The notes under the pieces: generated by a model
Databases searched by the model: none
Told to the model about the DNA's origin: nothing
What the model saw: only the letters and a program-made list of their open reading frames with translations
Shown: positions 25,126-33,286 of the stretch, piece after piece
How positions within the stretch are numbered: position 1 is the stretch's first letter
Layout of the letters: the number at the start of each line of letters is the position of its first letter
Translations under genes and position numbers: made by a program
Assembly (NCBI GenBank): GCA_963205235.1
Contig: CAUJIP010000071.1
Coordinates: 1-58,406, forward strand
Length of the DNA: 58,406 nt
Origin: Pseudomonadota bacterium
GTDB taxonomy: Bacteria; Pseudomonadota; Alphaproteobacteria; Rhodobacterales; Rhodobacteraceae
Direction: 5' to 3'

Positions 25126-25911
25126 ATGTTCCGCACAATCGCACTCACTGCCGCAACGGCGCTTCTGCTCGGGTCGCCCGTACTGGCCGAAACCGCGCAT
25201 CAGGAAATCGAGGACGTGGCCTTCGCCCATGAGGGCCCGTTCGGCAAGTTCGACCAGTTCCAGCTTCAGCGCGGGCTGCAGGTCTATACCGAGGTCTGCT
25301 CGGGCTGCCACGGGCTGAAGTTCGTCCCGATCCGCAGCCTGGCCGATGCCGGTGGTCCGGGTCTGCCGGAAGACCAGGTCCGTGCCTATGCCAAGCAGTT
25401 CTCGGTGACCGACAAGGAAACCGGCGAAGACCGCGAAGGCCTTCCGACCGACAACTTCCCCGCCAATACCGGCGCGGGCGCACCGGACCTTTCGCTGATG
25501 GCCAAGGCGCGTGCTGGTTTCCACGGGCCGTATGGCACCGGGATCAGCCAGCTGTTCAACGGCATGGGCGGCCCGGAGTACATCGTCTCGATCCTGACCG
25601 GCTATACCGGCGAGGAGAAGACCGAATTCGGCGCAACCTTCTATGAAAACCACGCTTTCGCGGGTGGCTGGATCAAGATGTCGCCGCCGCTTTCCGACGG
25701 GGCCGTGGAATATCAGGATGGCCACGACAACTCGCTTCACCACTTGGCCGAGGATGTCGCCTCGTTCCTGATGTGGGCGGCAGAGCCGAACATGATGGCG
25801 CGCAAGCAGGCCGGATTTATCAGCGTGATCTTCCTCGCGCTGCTGTCGACGCTGCTTTACCTGACCAACAAGCGTCTGTGGGCCGGGATCAAGGGCAAGA
25901 AGCACGCCTGA
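25126..25911 (+). CDS. petC: Cytochrome c1
   Basis: This 261-residue haem c subunit of the bc1 complex has a cleavable signal peptide ([20 protein letters not shown], cleavage after VLA), the haem-binding motif CSGCH (Cys58, Cys61, His62), the likely axial Met in [11 protein letters not shown], and a C-terminal membrane anchor [16 protein letters not shown] before a basic tail. It passes electrons to soluble or membrane cytochrome c. The ATG at 25126 follows GAGAGGAAACCAAGC. The operon ends with a bidirectional terminator shared with thiQ. Confidence 0.98.
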   Translation: MFRTIALTAATALLLGSPVLAETAHQEIEDVAFAHEGPFGKFDQFQLQRGLQVYTEVCSGCHGLKFVPIRSLADAGGPGLPEDQVRAYAKQFSVTDKETGEDREGLPTDNFPANTGAGAPDLSLMAKARAGFHGPYGTGISQLFNGMGGPEYIVSILTGYTGEEKTEFGATFYENHAFAGGWIKMSPPLSDGAVEYQDGHDNSLHHLAEDVASFLMWAAEPNMMARKQAGFISVIFLALLSTLLYLTNKRLWAGIKGKKHA

Positions 25912-25932
25912 TCCCCGGACCTCGTGATCCTG

Positions 25933-25960
25933 AAAACCCCGCCCATCCGGCGGGGTTTTT
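25933..25960. terminator. Bidirectional terminator between petC and thiQ
   Basis: AAAACCCCGCC (25933-25943) and GGCGGGGTTTT (25949-25959) form an 11-bp perfect stem with a CATCC loop, flanked by T-tracts on both strands. It serves convergent petABC and thiBPQ transcripts; its right edge touches the thiQ stop codon. Confidence 0.88.
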
Positions 25961-26673
25961 CATTTTCGGCCCAGATAGTCCTGCAAGGCGGGCGCCGGGT
26001 TCGCCAAAAGCGCCGCGGTCTCGACCGGTGGTTCTGCAACGCCGTTCCCGACAAAGACCGTCTTCCCCCCCAAGGCCCGGGCATCGTCGGGATCGTGGGT
26101 CACCATCAGGACAAGCGCCCCGGTTCCGGTCGCCACGTCGCGGACAAGGTCAAGCATCTCTGCCCGCAAGGCAGGCCCAAGTGCTGCGAAGGGTTCGTCC
26201 AGCAACAGAACCGGTCGGGCCCGCAACAGCGCCCGCGCCAGCGCCGCACGGCTGGCCTGCCCTCCGGACAGCTGCGCGGGGCGGCGGGGGCCAAAGCCGG
26301 AAAGCCCGGTCCGCGCAAGGGCATCCTCGATCCTCTCGCGGTCGCGGGCCGAAAGTCTCAGGTCGGGGCGCAGGCCAAGGCCAAGGTTCTGCGCGACGGT
26401 CAGATGCGGGAACAGGTTCTGGTCCTGAAACAGGATCGTCACCGGCCTTTGCCCCGGCGGCACCGGGCCAAGGTCTTGTCCGTTCCAGCGCACCGCCCCG
26501 CCCGTGGGCGCAACGAACCCGGCAATTGCCGACAATAGTGTTGATTTTCCCGCCCCGGACGGGCCGATCAAAGCGATGCGTTCGCCGGGGTTTGCAGTCC
26601 AGTTGGCGGCAAGCCTGAAATCGCCCTGGGTCAGGATCAGATGGTCAAGCTGCAGCACGGCGGCCTCCAGCAT
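25960..26673 (-). CDS. thiQ: Thiamine ABC transporter ATP-binding protein
   Basis: This 237-residue ABC ATPase has Walker A GPSGAGKST, Q-loop FQDQNLFPHLTV, signature LSGGQ and Walker B VLLLDEPFAALGP, with the switch histidine in VTHDPDDA. It powers thiamine/TPP uptake with ThiP and the binding protein ThiB. The start MLEAAVLQLDHL at 26673 lies inside the 3' end of thiP (29-base overlap), implying coupled translation. Annotation as ThiQ rests on the operon with thiB and thiP under a TPP riboswitch. Confidence 0.93.
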   Translation of the reverse strand: MLEAAVLQLDHLILTQGDFRLAANWTANPGERIALIGPSGAGKSTLLSAIAGFVAPTGGAVRWNGQDLGPVPPGQRPVTILFQDQNLFPHLTVAQNLGLGLRPDLRLSARDRERIEDALARTGLSGFGPRRPAQLSGGQASRAALARALLRARPVLLLDEPFAALGPALRAEMLDLVRDVATGTGALVLMVTHDPDDARALGGKTVFVGNGVAEPPVETAALLANPAPALQDYLGRK

Positions 26674-28183
26674 CGAAAACCCAGAACAGGGCGAAGGACA
26701 GGGTGACAAGGATCAGCGCGGCAGCGGCAGCGGCCTCGATCCGGTAGGCCCCGGCCAGTTGCTGGACGACAAGCGGAAGCGTGGCCTGATGGTCTCCGGC
26801 GAACAGCGCGATGACGCCAAGATCGCCCATCGACAGGGCCGCCGCAACGCCCGCGCCAAAGCCCAGCGGGCGGGCGAGACGCGGCAGGACCAGCCAACGC
26901 AGGCGTGGCCAGCCGGTCAGGGAAAGGCTGTCGGCAAGGCGCCCGTAGTCGGCCTGCAGGGCGCGGGCTTCGGGCAGCAGGATGCGATAAAGATAGGGCA
27001 GGGACAGCGCACAGTTGACCAGCACCGTCACCGGCAGGGCCAAGGTCATCGGTGGGGCGAAGGGCTGCACGATCAGGAACAGCCCGGTCCCCAGCACCAG
27101 CCCCGAAGTCGCAAGCGGCAAGGTCGCCGCCGCCTCGACCAGCCAGTTGGACCGGCGAGCAGCAGCAAGTGCAAAGCCCAAGCCAAGGCATGTGGTCAGT
27201 GCCGCCGAAACCAAAGCCACTGCCACTGATCGCCCTGCCGCAGGCAAGACGCTTTCAGGAAGGTCGACAAGGCCGGGAAGCCCACGCAGCAGCACCGCCA
27301 GCAACGGCAGGGTCAGGAACAGCATGGTGACAGCAATCACCACGGCATCCGCCAAACTCCGCCAGCCAGCGGGCGCGGGCAGGGGGCTTTCGCGACCAAG
27401 CCCAGCCCCAAACCCCGCCGGTTTGACCAGCGCCCAGGCGGCAAGGGCGGCGAAAGCTCCGATCAACACCTGGACTCCGGCCAGCCCCGCCGCGCGGCCA
27501 AGGTCAAAGTCGAAACGCACCGCCTGATAGATCGCCAGTTCGATTGTCGTCGCCTTCGGCCCGCCGCCCAGCGTGATGACCACGGCAAAGCTGGTCAGGC
27601 AGATGATCAGGATCACCAGCGCCACCCCCGGCAGCACATCGCGTAGCATCGGCCATTCCAGATGCCGAAAGACTTCGCGCGGCCCAAAGCCCAGCGACTG
27701 CGCCAGCCGCATCCGTTCCGCCGGGATCGCCTGCCAGCCTTGCAGGATCATCCGAGTGGCCAGCGGCAGGTTCAGGAAGACATGGGCCAGCACCACGCCA
27801 TGCAGGCCGTAGATCTGCAACGGCGGCAGCCCCAGCGCCTGAAGGCCGGTGTTCAGAAGACCCGAACGGCCAAAGATCGCCAGCAGGCCAAGCACAGCCA
27901 CCACGGCGGGCAACAGGAACGGCGCACCCATCAGGGTGATCAGAAGGCCCCGTCCGGCAAAGCGACGACGGGCCAGCGCGCGGGCAACCGGGATCGCCAG
28001 CAGGGTCGAGAAGATGGCCGACAGTAGGGCCTGCGTCACCGAAAACCGCACCGCCGCCCAATCCGCCGGGCCAAGCGAAAGACCGCTTCCCCGGCCCGCC
28101 ACGGCAAGCAGCGGGGCGGTGACCAATGCGACAAACAACAGCGCCAGAAGGCTGGTCAGTGGGGGCAGGCGGGCACACGTCAT
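26645..28183 (-). CDS. thiP: Thiamine ABC transporter permease
   Basis: This protein of about 512 residues has two fused permease halves of roughly six helices each and EAA-type loops in both halves (first: ERMRLAQSLGFGPREVFRHL; second: EARALQADYGRLADSLSLTG). That layout is characteristic of ThiP and related iron/thiamine transporters. I favour the ATG at 28183 (MTCARLPPLTSLL), directly before the first hydrophobic helix. An ATG at 28273 would overlap thiB by 32 bases and add a proline/arginine-rich stretch. The start is therefore uncertain by 30 residues. Confidence 0.9.
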   Translation of the reverse strand: MTCARLPPLTSLLALLFVALVTAPLLAVAGRGSGLSLGPADWAAVRFSVTQALLSAIFSTLLAIPVARALARRRFAGRGLLITLMGAPFLLPAVVAVLGLLAIFGRSGLLNTGLQALGLPPLQIYGLHGVVLAHVFLNLPLATRMILQGWQAIPAERMRLAQSLGFGPREVFRHLEWPMLRDVLPGVALVILIICLTSFAVVITLGGGPKATTIELAIYQAVRFDFDLGRAAGLAGVQVLIGAFAALAAWALVKPAGFGAGLGRESPLPAPAGWRSLADAVVIAVTMLFLTLPLLAVLLRGLPGLVDLPESVLPAAGRSVAVALVSAALTTCLGLGFALAAARRSNWLVEAAATLPLATSGLVLGTGLFLIVQPFAPPMTLALPVTVLVNCALSLPYLYRILLPEARALQADYGRLADSLSLTGWPRLRWLVLPRLARPLGFGAGVAAALSMGDLGVIALFAGDHQATLPLVVQQLAGAYRIEAAAAAALILVTLSFALFWVFDAGGRRAAA

Positions 28184-28241
28184 GGCCAAGCCACCGCAGG
28201 CGAGAGCGGGGCCAATGGCCGGGAATGCCCGCCAAACCGGG

Positions 28242-29225
28242 TCACTTGGCCAGTGCCTCCTGCCATTCGGCAAGTGCCGGGTCGCGGGTGGCTTCGGCCT
28301 CGGCGGGCGACATCAGCAGGGATTTCGCGGGGCGGAACGCATCGAACCCCTTGGCCAGACCGGCTGCGGGGGTAATGGCGGGATACATCCAGTTGGTTTC
28401 GGGGATCGCCGACTGGAAGGCATCGGTCAACATGAAGGCCAGGAACTGATCGGCCAGCGCAGGCTGATCACTCGCCGCCAGCTTCCCGGCCACTTCGATC
28501 TGCAGATAGTGCCCTTCGTCGAACAAGGCCGCCGCCTTGCTGTCATCGCCTTCCGCCAGCAGGTGATAGGCGGGCGAGGTGGTATAGGACAGGACCATAT
28601 CCGCCTCACCTTCCAGAAACAGGCCATAAGCCTCGGACCAGCCGGGGGTGACGGTGACGATATTGTCGGCCAGCGCCGCCCAGATTTCCCCCGCCCGGTC
28701 GCCATAGGCGGCCTTGACCCACAACAAAAGCCCAAGGCCGGGGGTCGATGACCGGGGATCTTCGATCACGATCTTCAGGTCAGATGCGGCTAAGGCTTCA
28801 AGCGATGTCGGTGCCTCGGTCAGTTTCGTCTTGTCATAGACAAAGGCGAACCAGCCCCAGTCAAAGGGCAGGAACAGCGGATCGGCATAGTCCACCGGCA
28901 ATGCGGTTTCGGGCGTCAACCCATGCGGCGCGAAAAGCCCGGTTGCCGCAGCGGCGGCGGTCAGGCTGGTGTCCAGCCCAAGGACAACATCCGCCTCCGA
29001 CGCCGCGCCCTCCAACTGCACCCGCGCAAGCAAGGCCGCCCCGTCCCCCGCAGGCACGAAACGCAGGTCGCAGGCGCAAGTCGCCTCGAACGCCTTTTCC
29101 ACCGCCGGGCCGGGACCCCAGTCCGAGGTGAAGCTGTCATAGGTCAGCACAGTCAGGACAGGCATTTCCGCCAGCGCCGGGGTGGCGATGGTCAAAAGGC
29201 CCGCAGCAAGGAGTTTCGCGTTCAT
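28242..29225 (-). CDS. thiB: Thiamine-binding periplasmic protein
   Basis: This 327-residue solute-binding protein has the signal peptide MNAKLLAAGLLTIATPALA. The sequence LTVLTYDSFTSDWGPGPAVE resembles ThiB/TbpA openings, and the bilobed binding-protein pattern continues with DVVLGLD and LPFDWGWFAFVYD. It delivers thiamine, thiamine monophosphate or TPP to ThiPQ. The ATG at 29225 follows GGAGAGTAAG. A TPP riboswitch lies 50 bases upstream, and the order thiB-thiP-thiQ is conserved in proteobacteria. Confidence 0.95.
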   Translation of the reverse strand: MNAKLLAAGLLTIATPALAEMPVLTVLTYDSFTSDWGPGPAVEKAFEATCACDLRFVPAGDGAALLARVQLEGAASEADVVLGLDTSLTAAAAATGLFAPHGLTPETALPVDYADPLFLPFDWGWFAFVYDKTKLTEAPTSLEALAASDLKIVIEDPRSSTPGLGLLLWVKAAYGDRAGEIWAALADNIVTVTPGWSEAYGLFLEGEADMVLSYTTSPAYHLLAEGDDSKAAALFDEGHYLQIEVAGKLAASDQPALADQFLAFMLTDAFQSAIPETNWMYPAITPAAGLAKGFDAFRPAKSLLMSPAEAEATRDPALAEWQEALAK

Positions 29226-29274
29226 CTTACTCTCCATGGTGCGACGGATTGGTCGGGGATGGAGAAACCCATGC

Positions 29275-29354
29275 ACCTTCCCTCCGCCGGTATGATCCGG
29301 TTCAGGTTCGACGGGTTCGCTTTCGCATCTCAGCCGGTCAGGGCTCCCCGAGGT
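29275..29354 (-). promoter_or_regulatory. TPP riboswitch (THI element)
   Basis: Read on the minus strand it contains the conserved pieces GGGGAGCCCTGACCGGCTGA, CTGAGAT (29333-29327), GAACCTGA (29309-29302) and GGATCATACCGGCG (29298-29285), enclosed by ACCT/AGGT as helix P1. It lies in the leader of thiB and should reduce thiBPQ expression when TPP is abundant. No strong terminator hairpin is visible between it and the start codon, so control is probably at translation initiation. Confidence 0.95.
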
Positions 29355-29517
29355 ATGTCCAAGGATAGGGCAAAGCATGGCAGGCGCAAGAGGGCGGTTC
29401 CCGCTTGGCTAGGGCGGGCGGATCAGGCTAGGCTTAGGGTAAGGCCTTGAAACCGGGGCGCGGCCCCACGATCTGAAGATCAGGCAGGAATTGCAGGCGG
29501 GAATTGGACAAAAGCCA

Positions 29518-29886
29518 GTGACAAACCTTTGGAACATGGCCTTGCCGATGCTTCTTCTGGGCGGTTTCGCCGCGCTGATGCCGAACCTTCTGGTCCGCAA
29601 ATCCAACCTGTCGCAGCGGGCCTTGGCACGGGCCGTTCTGGCCTCGGCCCTGCTGACCCTTGCAGCTGGAGCGCTGATGTCTGTCGTGCTTTATGCCCGG
29701 ATCAACGAGGGAGTCCTGCCCCAACTCCTCGCCGCCCCGCTGGAGCGGACCGGGTTCTTCCTTGGCCGGTCAACCCTGTTCGCGCTGTTCTGGGGGCCGG
29801 TGCTGGGCTTCGTCTGGTTGGTGAAAGCGCAGGAGATGAACCGGAGGGCGGGGCTGCGGATGGTGGATGAGGGGGGACGGGGCTGA
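29518..29886 (+). CDS. Small hypothetical inner-membrane protein
   Basis: This protein of about 122 residues has three predicted membrane segments (LWNMALPMLLLGGFAALMP; AVLASALLTLAAGALMSVVL; LFALFWGPVLGFVWLV) and a basic C-terminal tail. The family is not recognised. The start is uncertain: GTG at 29518 (VTNLWNMALP), an in-frame TTG at 29491 with AGGCAGGAA upstream, or ATG at 29563. It is divergent from the thiB operon. Its base composition is like that of the surrounding core genes, unlike the low-GC pair that follows. Confidence 0.65.
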   Translation: MTNLWNMALPMLLLGGFAALMPNLLVRKSNLSQRALARAVLASALLTLAAGALMSVVLYARINEGVLPQLLAAPLERTGFFLGRSTLFALFWGPVLGFVWLVKAQEMNRRAGLRMVDEGGRG

Positions 29887-29964
29887 AGATATGTGCCGAA
29901 GAGCCTAGAATCAGAGGGGCACTTCAACTATCTTCATCGTAGCGGCGGTTTTGAGGATCAAGAA

Positions 29965-30189
29965 ATGCCCAAAAGCACTCAACATGTCGTCCCGCGCGAT
30001 GGAAAGTGGGCAGTCCGCAAGGCCGGCTCGGACCGCGTGACACGTACGTTTGAAACCCAGCGCGAGGCCGTAGCCGCTGGGCGTGACATCGCCCGCAGCC
30101 AGGGGGCCGAACTCGTGATTCACGGGTCGGACGGGCTTATCCGGGAACGCCGCAGCTACGGCAACGATCCTTTTCCGCCGAAAGGTTGA
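29965..30189 (+). CDS. DUF2188 domain protein
   Basis: This 74-residue protein is nearly all one small domain. It reads HVVPRDGKWAVRKAGSDRVT followed by FETQREAVAAGRDIARSQGA, ELVIHGSDGLIRER and SYGNDPFPPKG, which matches the DUF2188 pattern H..P...GW.V...G..R....F.T...A...G...A...GGELV.H..DG.I....SYG.DP.PP. Function is unknown; the domain is often a small partner protein. The ATG at 29965 follows TGAGGATCAAGAA. The TGA stop is three bases before the TTG start of the next gene, and the shared AAAGG sequence at the stop is that gene's ribosome binding site, so the pair is translationally coupled. Confidence 0.85.
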   Translation: MPKSTQHVVPRDGKWAVRKAGSDRVTRTFETQREAVAAGRDIARSQGAELVIHGSDGLIRERRSYGNDPFPPKG

Positions 30190-30192
30190 CAT

Positions 30193-30825
30193 TTGACCAA
30201 GTCAGACTTCGACCGGTCTGTCTTCATAAACTGTCCGTTCGACACCGAATACGAACCAATATTGAAGGCGCTCCTGTTTTGCGTGATGCGATTTGGGCTG
30301 AAGCCGCGTATTGCCACAGAAGTCAGCAATGCAAGTGAAACTCGCATAGCTAAGATCGAACGCCTCATCGCCCAATCGAAGTTCTCGATCCACGACCTTA
30401 GCAGGTGCCAAGCCCTGACGGTCGGTGAACCCTACCGAATGAATATGCCTTTCGAGCTTGGGATGGATTTTGCAGCGGCACGATTTGGGGCGGATGGATT
30501 GCGTTCCAAGCAGCTGCTTGTGCTTGAGGAGCAACCTTATCGTTACCAGGCATCGATCTCGGACCTTGCGGGTGTCGACATCGTACATCACGAAGGTAAA
30601 CCTGAACTTGCGATGAAAAAGGTTCGAGCGTGGCTTGTCGGGCAATTGGCTCACGAAAGCCTTGGGTTCTCAAAGCTGCTGGGCGAATACGAAGATTTTC
30701 AGGATTGGTACCTAAAGGGTCTGATTGCTGCAGGTTTTCAGGGCGAGGACTTTCGTGACTTCAGTGTCCCCGAACTAATGACGGGCGTTGAAGAATGGCT
30801 CCGTGCCGATCGACCGAGGAAGTGA
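30193..30825 (+). CDS. Predicted TIR/deoxyribosyltransferase-like Rossmann protein
   Basis: This 210-residue protein starts at TTG 30193, with AAAGGTTGA just upstream. The visible core is SVFINCPFDTEYEPILKALL (strand-loop-helix), FSIHDLSRC (strand plus acidic loop), then MNMPFELGMDFAAARFG, where Glu in FELG occupies the position of the catalytic glutamate in nucleoside deoxyribosyltransferase/TIR-type folds, and LVLEEQPYRYQASISDLAG followed by VDI. I know similar uncharacterised bacterial proteins with the pattern VFVNCPFD...IHDISR...MPLELG but no assigned function. GC content is about 50 percent, well below neighbours, suggesting recent transfer. NAD- or nucleotide-hydrolysing defence activity is a hypothesis only. 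Confidence 0.75.
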   Translation: MTKSDFDRSVFINCPFDTEYEPILKALLFCVMRFGLKPRIATEVSNASETRIAKIERLIAQSKFSIHDLSRCQALTVGEPYRMNMPFELGMDFAAARFGADGLRSKQLLVLEEQPYRYQASISDLAGVDIVHHEGKPELAMKKVRAWLVGQLAHESLGFSKLLGEYEDFQDWYLKGLIAAGFQGEDFRDFSVPELMTGVEEWLRADRPRK

Positions 30826-30838
30826 GGGCGAAACCGCA

Positions 30839-32194
30839 ATGAAACGCCTCATCCAACGCGGCCTGATGTTCGGGAACCTGATCGAGGTCTCCTCGCCCGC
30901 CCTCATCGAACGCTACAACCGGGCGCTCAAGCATCTGACGGGGAAGACGACGAAGCTTGACGATTTCCACATCGACCTGTCCGGCTATTCGCCCGAGATC
31001 GGGGATGAGCTGGACGACGACCTTTACCTCAACCCCAACGGGGCGAACCGGCAGTTCATCTTGCTGACCACGGCGCAGAAGGATGCGCCGCTCCTCAACA
31101 TCAAATTCTCGACCAGCCGGGGCATCCTGACCCAGTTCATCGAAAAGAACGAGGCGCAGTTGTTTGCCCTGACCGCGCGGGATGCGGTGGCGGGGGAATT
31201 GCAGAACTCGGTCTACGCGGTCGACACGCCCGCCCGGCTGTTCGACATAAGGCAGGTCACGGTCGAGGCGGATACCATCGGTGGCCATGTCGCGGATGCG
31301 GCCAAGCTGGCCACGATGATCGACCGGTTCCGCACCGAACCCGACGGCTGGCGCGACGATGTGCTGGTGGCCGGGATGATCGGGCTGGCCAAGAAGACCG
31401 GCGACGTGACCCGCGTCCCGATCAGCCTGCCCGCGATGACCTTTGAACAGCCGAATTTCTGGACCAGCCATTTCGGCGGGGTCTATATCTTCCGCGACGT
31501 GCGCTATCCGGCGGTGATTTCCACGCTGGACTGGCAAAGCCTGGGCCAGGTGCCGGTGGCACAGGTGATGGACCTTAGCTTGCGCAACCAGATCGCCGAC
31601 TGGCTGGAAAGGAACCAGTTGACCGAACCCATCGTGCAGGCGCGCGGCACCGATGCAGCCTCGATCCTGCGGCAGAAGATGGACTTCATCCTGGTCGATG
31701 CCGCCGACCGTTTGGGTCTGGAGCTTGGTGATGCGCGGCGGACGGAACTTCGCAAGATCGCCTACAAGCTGGGCTCTGCCCTGCCGCAGGAATTCCTTGG
31801 CCTTGCCGATCTTCTGCGCTGGGTCGAGGCGGGCGGGCCATGGCCGAAGATCACCTCCGAACACCCGGCCTATTTCTACACCCTGCGCGGCAAGGCAGGC
31901 CCGAACCGCGACCTTGTGAACATGCTTCTGACCGAGCTTTCGCCGATGGACGTGCGGCAGATGTTCATCATCCACAAGGAGCTGTTCTACGCCCAGTACG
32001 CCACCTGGTCGGACCGCAAGAAAACCTATGTGGCCGATTTTCTTGCGCGCGAGTATCAGGTTGATCGTGAAGGGGCGCGAACCGCCCTGTTCGGGCCGGA
32101 ACCGGGGATGGACGCGCTGCACCGCCCCGAGATGGCCGCGGGGCCAAAGCCCCTGCGCGACCCGGTTGTCGGGCCTTGGGGAGGGAGACGTTAG
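30839..32194 (+). CDS. DUF6638 family protein
   Basis: This 451-residue protein beginning MKRLIQRGLMFGNLIEVSSP matches a family that I know as conserved across Rhodobacteraceae but of unknown function. It has no signal peptide or obvious membrane segment and no recognisable catalytic motif. Helical segments predominate in the C-terminal half (LRNQIADWLERNQLTEPIV onward), and the end carries a proline/glycine-rich tail GPKPLRDPVVGPWGGRR. The ATG at 30839 has GTGAGGGCG upstream. The stop codon abuts the ATG of the following membrane protein, so the three genes DUF6638, two-TM protein and DUF1523 form an operon. GC content returns to the core level here. Confidence 0.85.
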   Translation: MKRLIQRGLMFGNLIEVSSPALIERYNRALKHLTGKTTKLDDFHIDLSGYSPEIGDELDDDLYLNPNGANRQFILLTTAQKDAPLLNIKFSTSRGILTQFIEKNEAQLFALTARDAVAGELQNSVYAVDTPARLFDIRQVTVEADTIGGHVADAAKLATMIDRFRTEPDGWRDDVLVAGMIGLAKKTGDVTRVPISLPAMTFEQPNFWTSHFGGVYIFRDVRYPAVISTLDWQSLGQVPVAQVMDLSLRNQIADWLERNQLTEPIVQARGTDAASILRQKMDFILVDAADRLGLELGDARRTELRKIAYKLGSALPQEFLGLADLLRWVEAGGPWPKITSEHPAYFYTLRGKAGPNRDLVNMLLTELSPMDVRQMFIIHKELFYAQYATWSDRKKTYVADFLAREYQVDREGARTALFGPEPGMDALHRPEMAAGPKPLRDPVVGPWGGRR

Positions 32195-32473
32195 ATGGGT
32201 TGGCTGCGCCTTGCCTTTTTCATGTATGTCGGCCTGACGGTCATCTATTTCGTCACCGGCATCTACTCCCGTTCCGTCCGTCGCGAAAAGCTGGAAAAGG
32301 AATGGGACACCGACCCCGCGCGCGAAGGGGCTTTGCAGGAAGACCGCACCGCCTTTATCGAAAGCGGCATGAAAGACTATGACAAGGGGCTGAAAAAAAA
32401 GCTTCTGTGGCTTATATACATCCTGCCGACCGTCGGCTTTCTGGCGACCATCTACGTCATCAACTGGACCTGA
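32195..32473 (+). CDS. Small two-helix membrane protein in the DUF6638/DUF1523 operon
   Basis: This 92-residue protein has two hydrophobic helices, LRLAFFMYVGLTVIYFVTGI (4-23) and LLWLIYILPTVGFLATIYVI (about 70-89). A highly charged cytoplasmic or periplasmic loop of about 45 residues (RREKLEKEWDTDPAREGALQ) separates them. It follows DUF6638 with no spacing and precedes DUF1523 by 12 bases. The ribosome binding site GGGAGGGAGACG lies within the upstream gene's end. Family not recognised; conserved context suggests a partner of the two DUF proteins. Confidence 0.75.
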   Translation: MGWLRLAFFMYVGLTVIYFVTGIYSRSVRREKLEKEWDTDPAREGALQEDRTAFIESGMKDYDKGLKKKLLWLIYILPTVGFLATIYVINWT

Positions 32474-32485
32474 AGAGGCAAACCC

Positions 32486-33157
32486 ATGTGGACGAAAATC
32501 AAATGGGGCTTGCGCATTCTGGTGCTGCTGATCGTAGGCCTGTTCCTGCACTACACCCTGCCGCAACGCGATATCGTGCAAGTCGTGAACACCTACAACC
32601 GGGTCACGCCGATTGGCGGGAACTGGATGTTCTACGGGTCCGAAGATACCGGAACCGGGGCCGAAACCTCGACCAGCCGCGATATCCGCTTTATCGACGC
32701 GGTTTATCCCGATGGCAGCACGATGACCTACCGGAATGAAGACACCGGCTGGTTCTGGCCGCCCTATTTCAAATGGGACAGCTCGACCCTGCAGGCCGAG
32801 GCAACGACGTCGGCCCGCAACAGCGCGCAATGGGTGGCGGTCACCCATTACGGCTGGCGGATGCCGATCATCTCGATCTACCCCAACGCGGTTAAGATCA
32901 CCCCGGTCGAAGGGCCCGATACGTCGCTTTTCCCCTGGCTGAACCTGGTGATCATCAGCTTCCTGCTTGCGGCGATCTTCATGATCCGGCGGATGTGGCT
33001 GCAGTTCCTTGAACGCATGGTCGACCCGACCCTGTCGCGCGCGGGCGATGCGCTTGGGGCCGTCGGTGACCGCGCCGAAGCCGTCCAGAAAGAGGCGCGC
33101 GGCTTCTTAGGCCGGATCGGGGCCTGGCTGAACACCTGGCGGGCGAAGAAGAAGTAG
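32486..33157 (+). CDS. DUF1523 family membrane protein
   Basis: This 223-residue protein has an N-terminal helix (GLRILVLLIVGLFLHYTLPQ), a periplasmic domain of about 120 residues containing DIVQVVNTYNRVTPIGGNWM and TGWFWPPYFKWDSSTLQA, and a second helix near residue 155 (LVIISFLLAAIFMIRRMW). A cytoplasmic tail rich in Ala/Glu/Arg follows. The domain pattern matches DUF1523, of unknown function and common in Rhodobacterales. It is last in the three-gene operon. A 129-base gap without a clear gene follows before selD. Confidence 0.85.
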   Translation: MWTKIKWGLRILVLLIVGLFLHYTLPQRDIVQVVNTYNRVTPIGGNWMFYGSEDTGTGAETSTSRDIRFIDAVYPDGSTMTYRNEDTGWFWPPYFKWDSSTLQAEATTSARNSAQWVAVTHYGWRMPIISIYPNAVKITPVEGPDTSLFPWLNLVIISFLLAAIFMIRRMWLQFLERMVDPTLSRAGDALGAVGDRAEAVQKEARGFLGRIGAWLNTWRAKKK

Positions 33158-33286
33158 GACCGCCCTCATGACCTGCACCGGTCAGCGAGAAGCGTCCGCA
33201 CTGGGGCGTTGAGCGGTCATTTGCCGCCAACTCTCGCCATTGCTGCCGCCTTCGGCTAAGGGTTTGCCAAGCCAAGGACACCCCTG

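Noticed and set aside
23670-25148. Long minus-strand reading frame across petB
   Set aside because: petB is certain on the plus strand; the antisense product is His/Asp/Arg-rich with no domain.
30761-32848. Long minus-strand reading frame across DUF6638
   Set aside because: It is a shadow of DUF6638 and the downstream membrane protein genes; composition is Arg/His/Gly-rich and no start signal is present.
33158-33286. Possible small gene or RNA between DUF1523 and selD
   Set aside because: Only a 14-codon frame is present and no convincing hairpin or promoter is visible; left unannotated.
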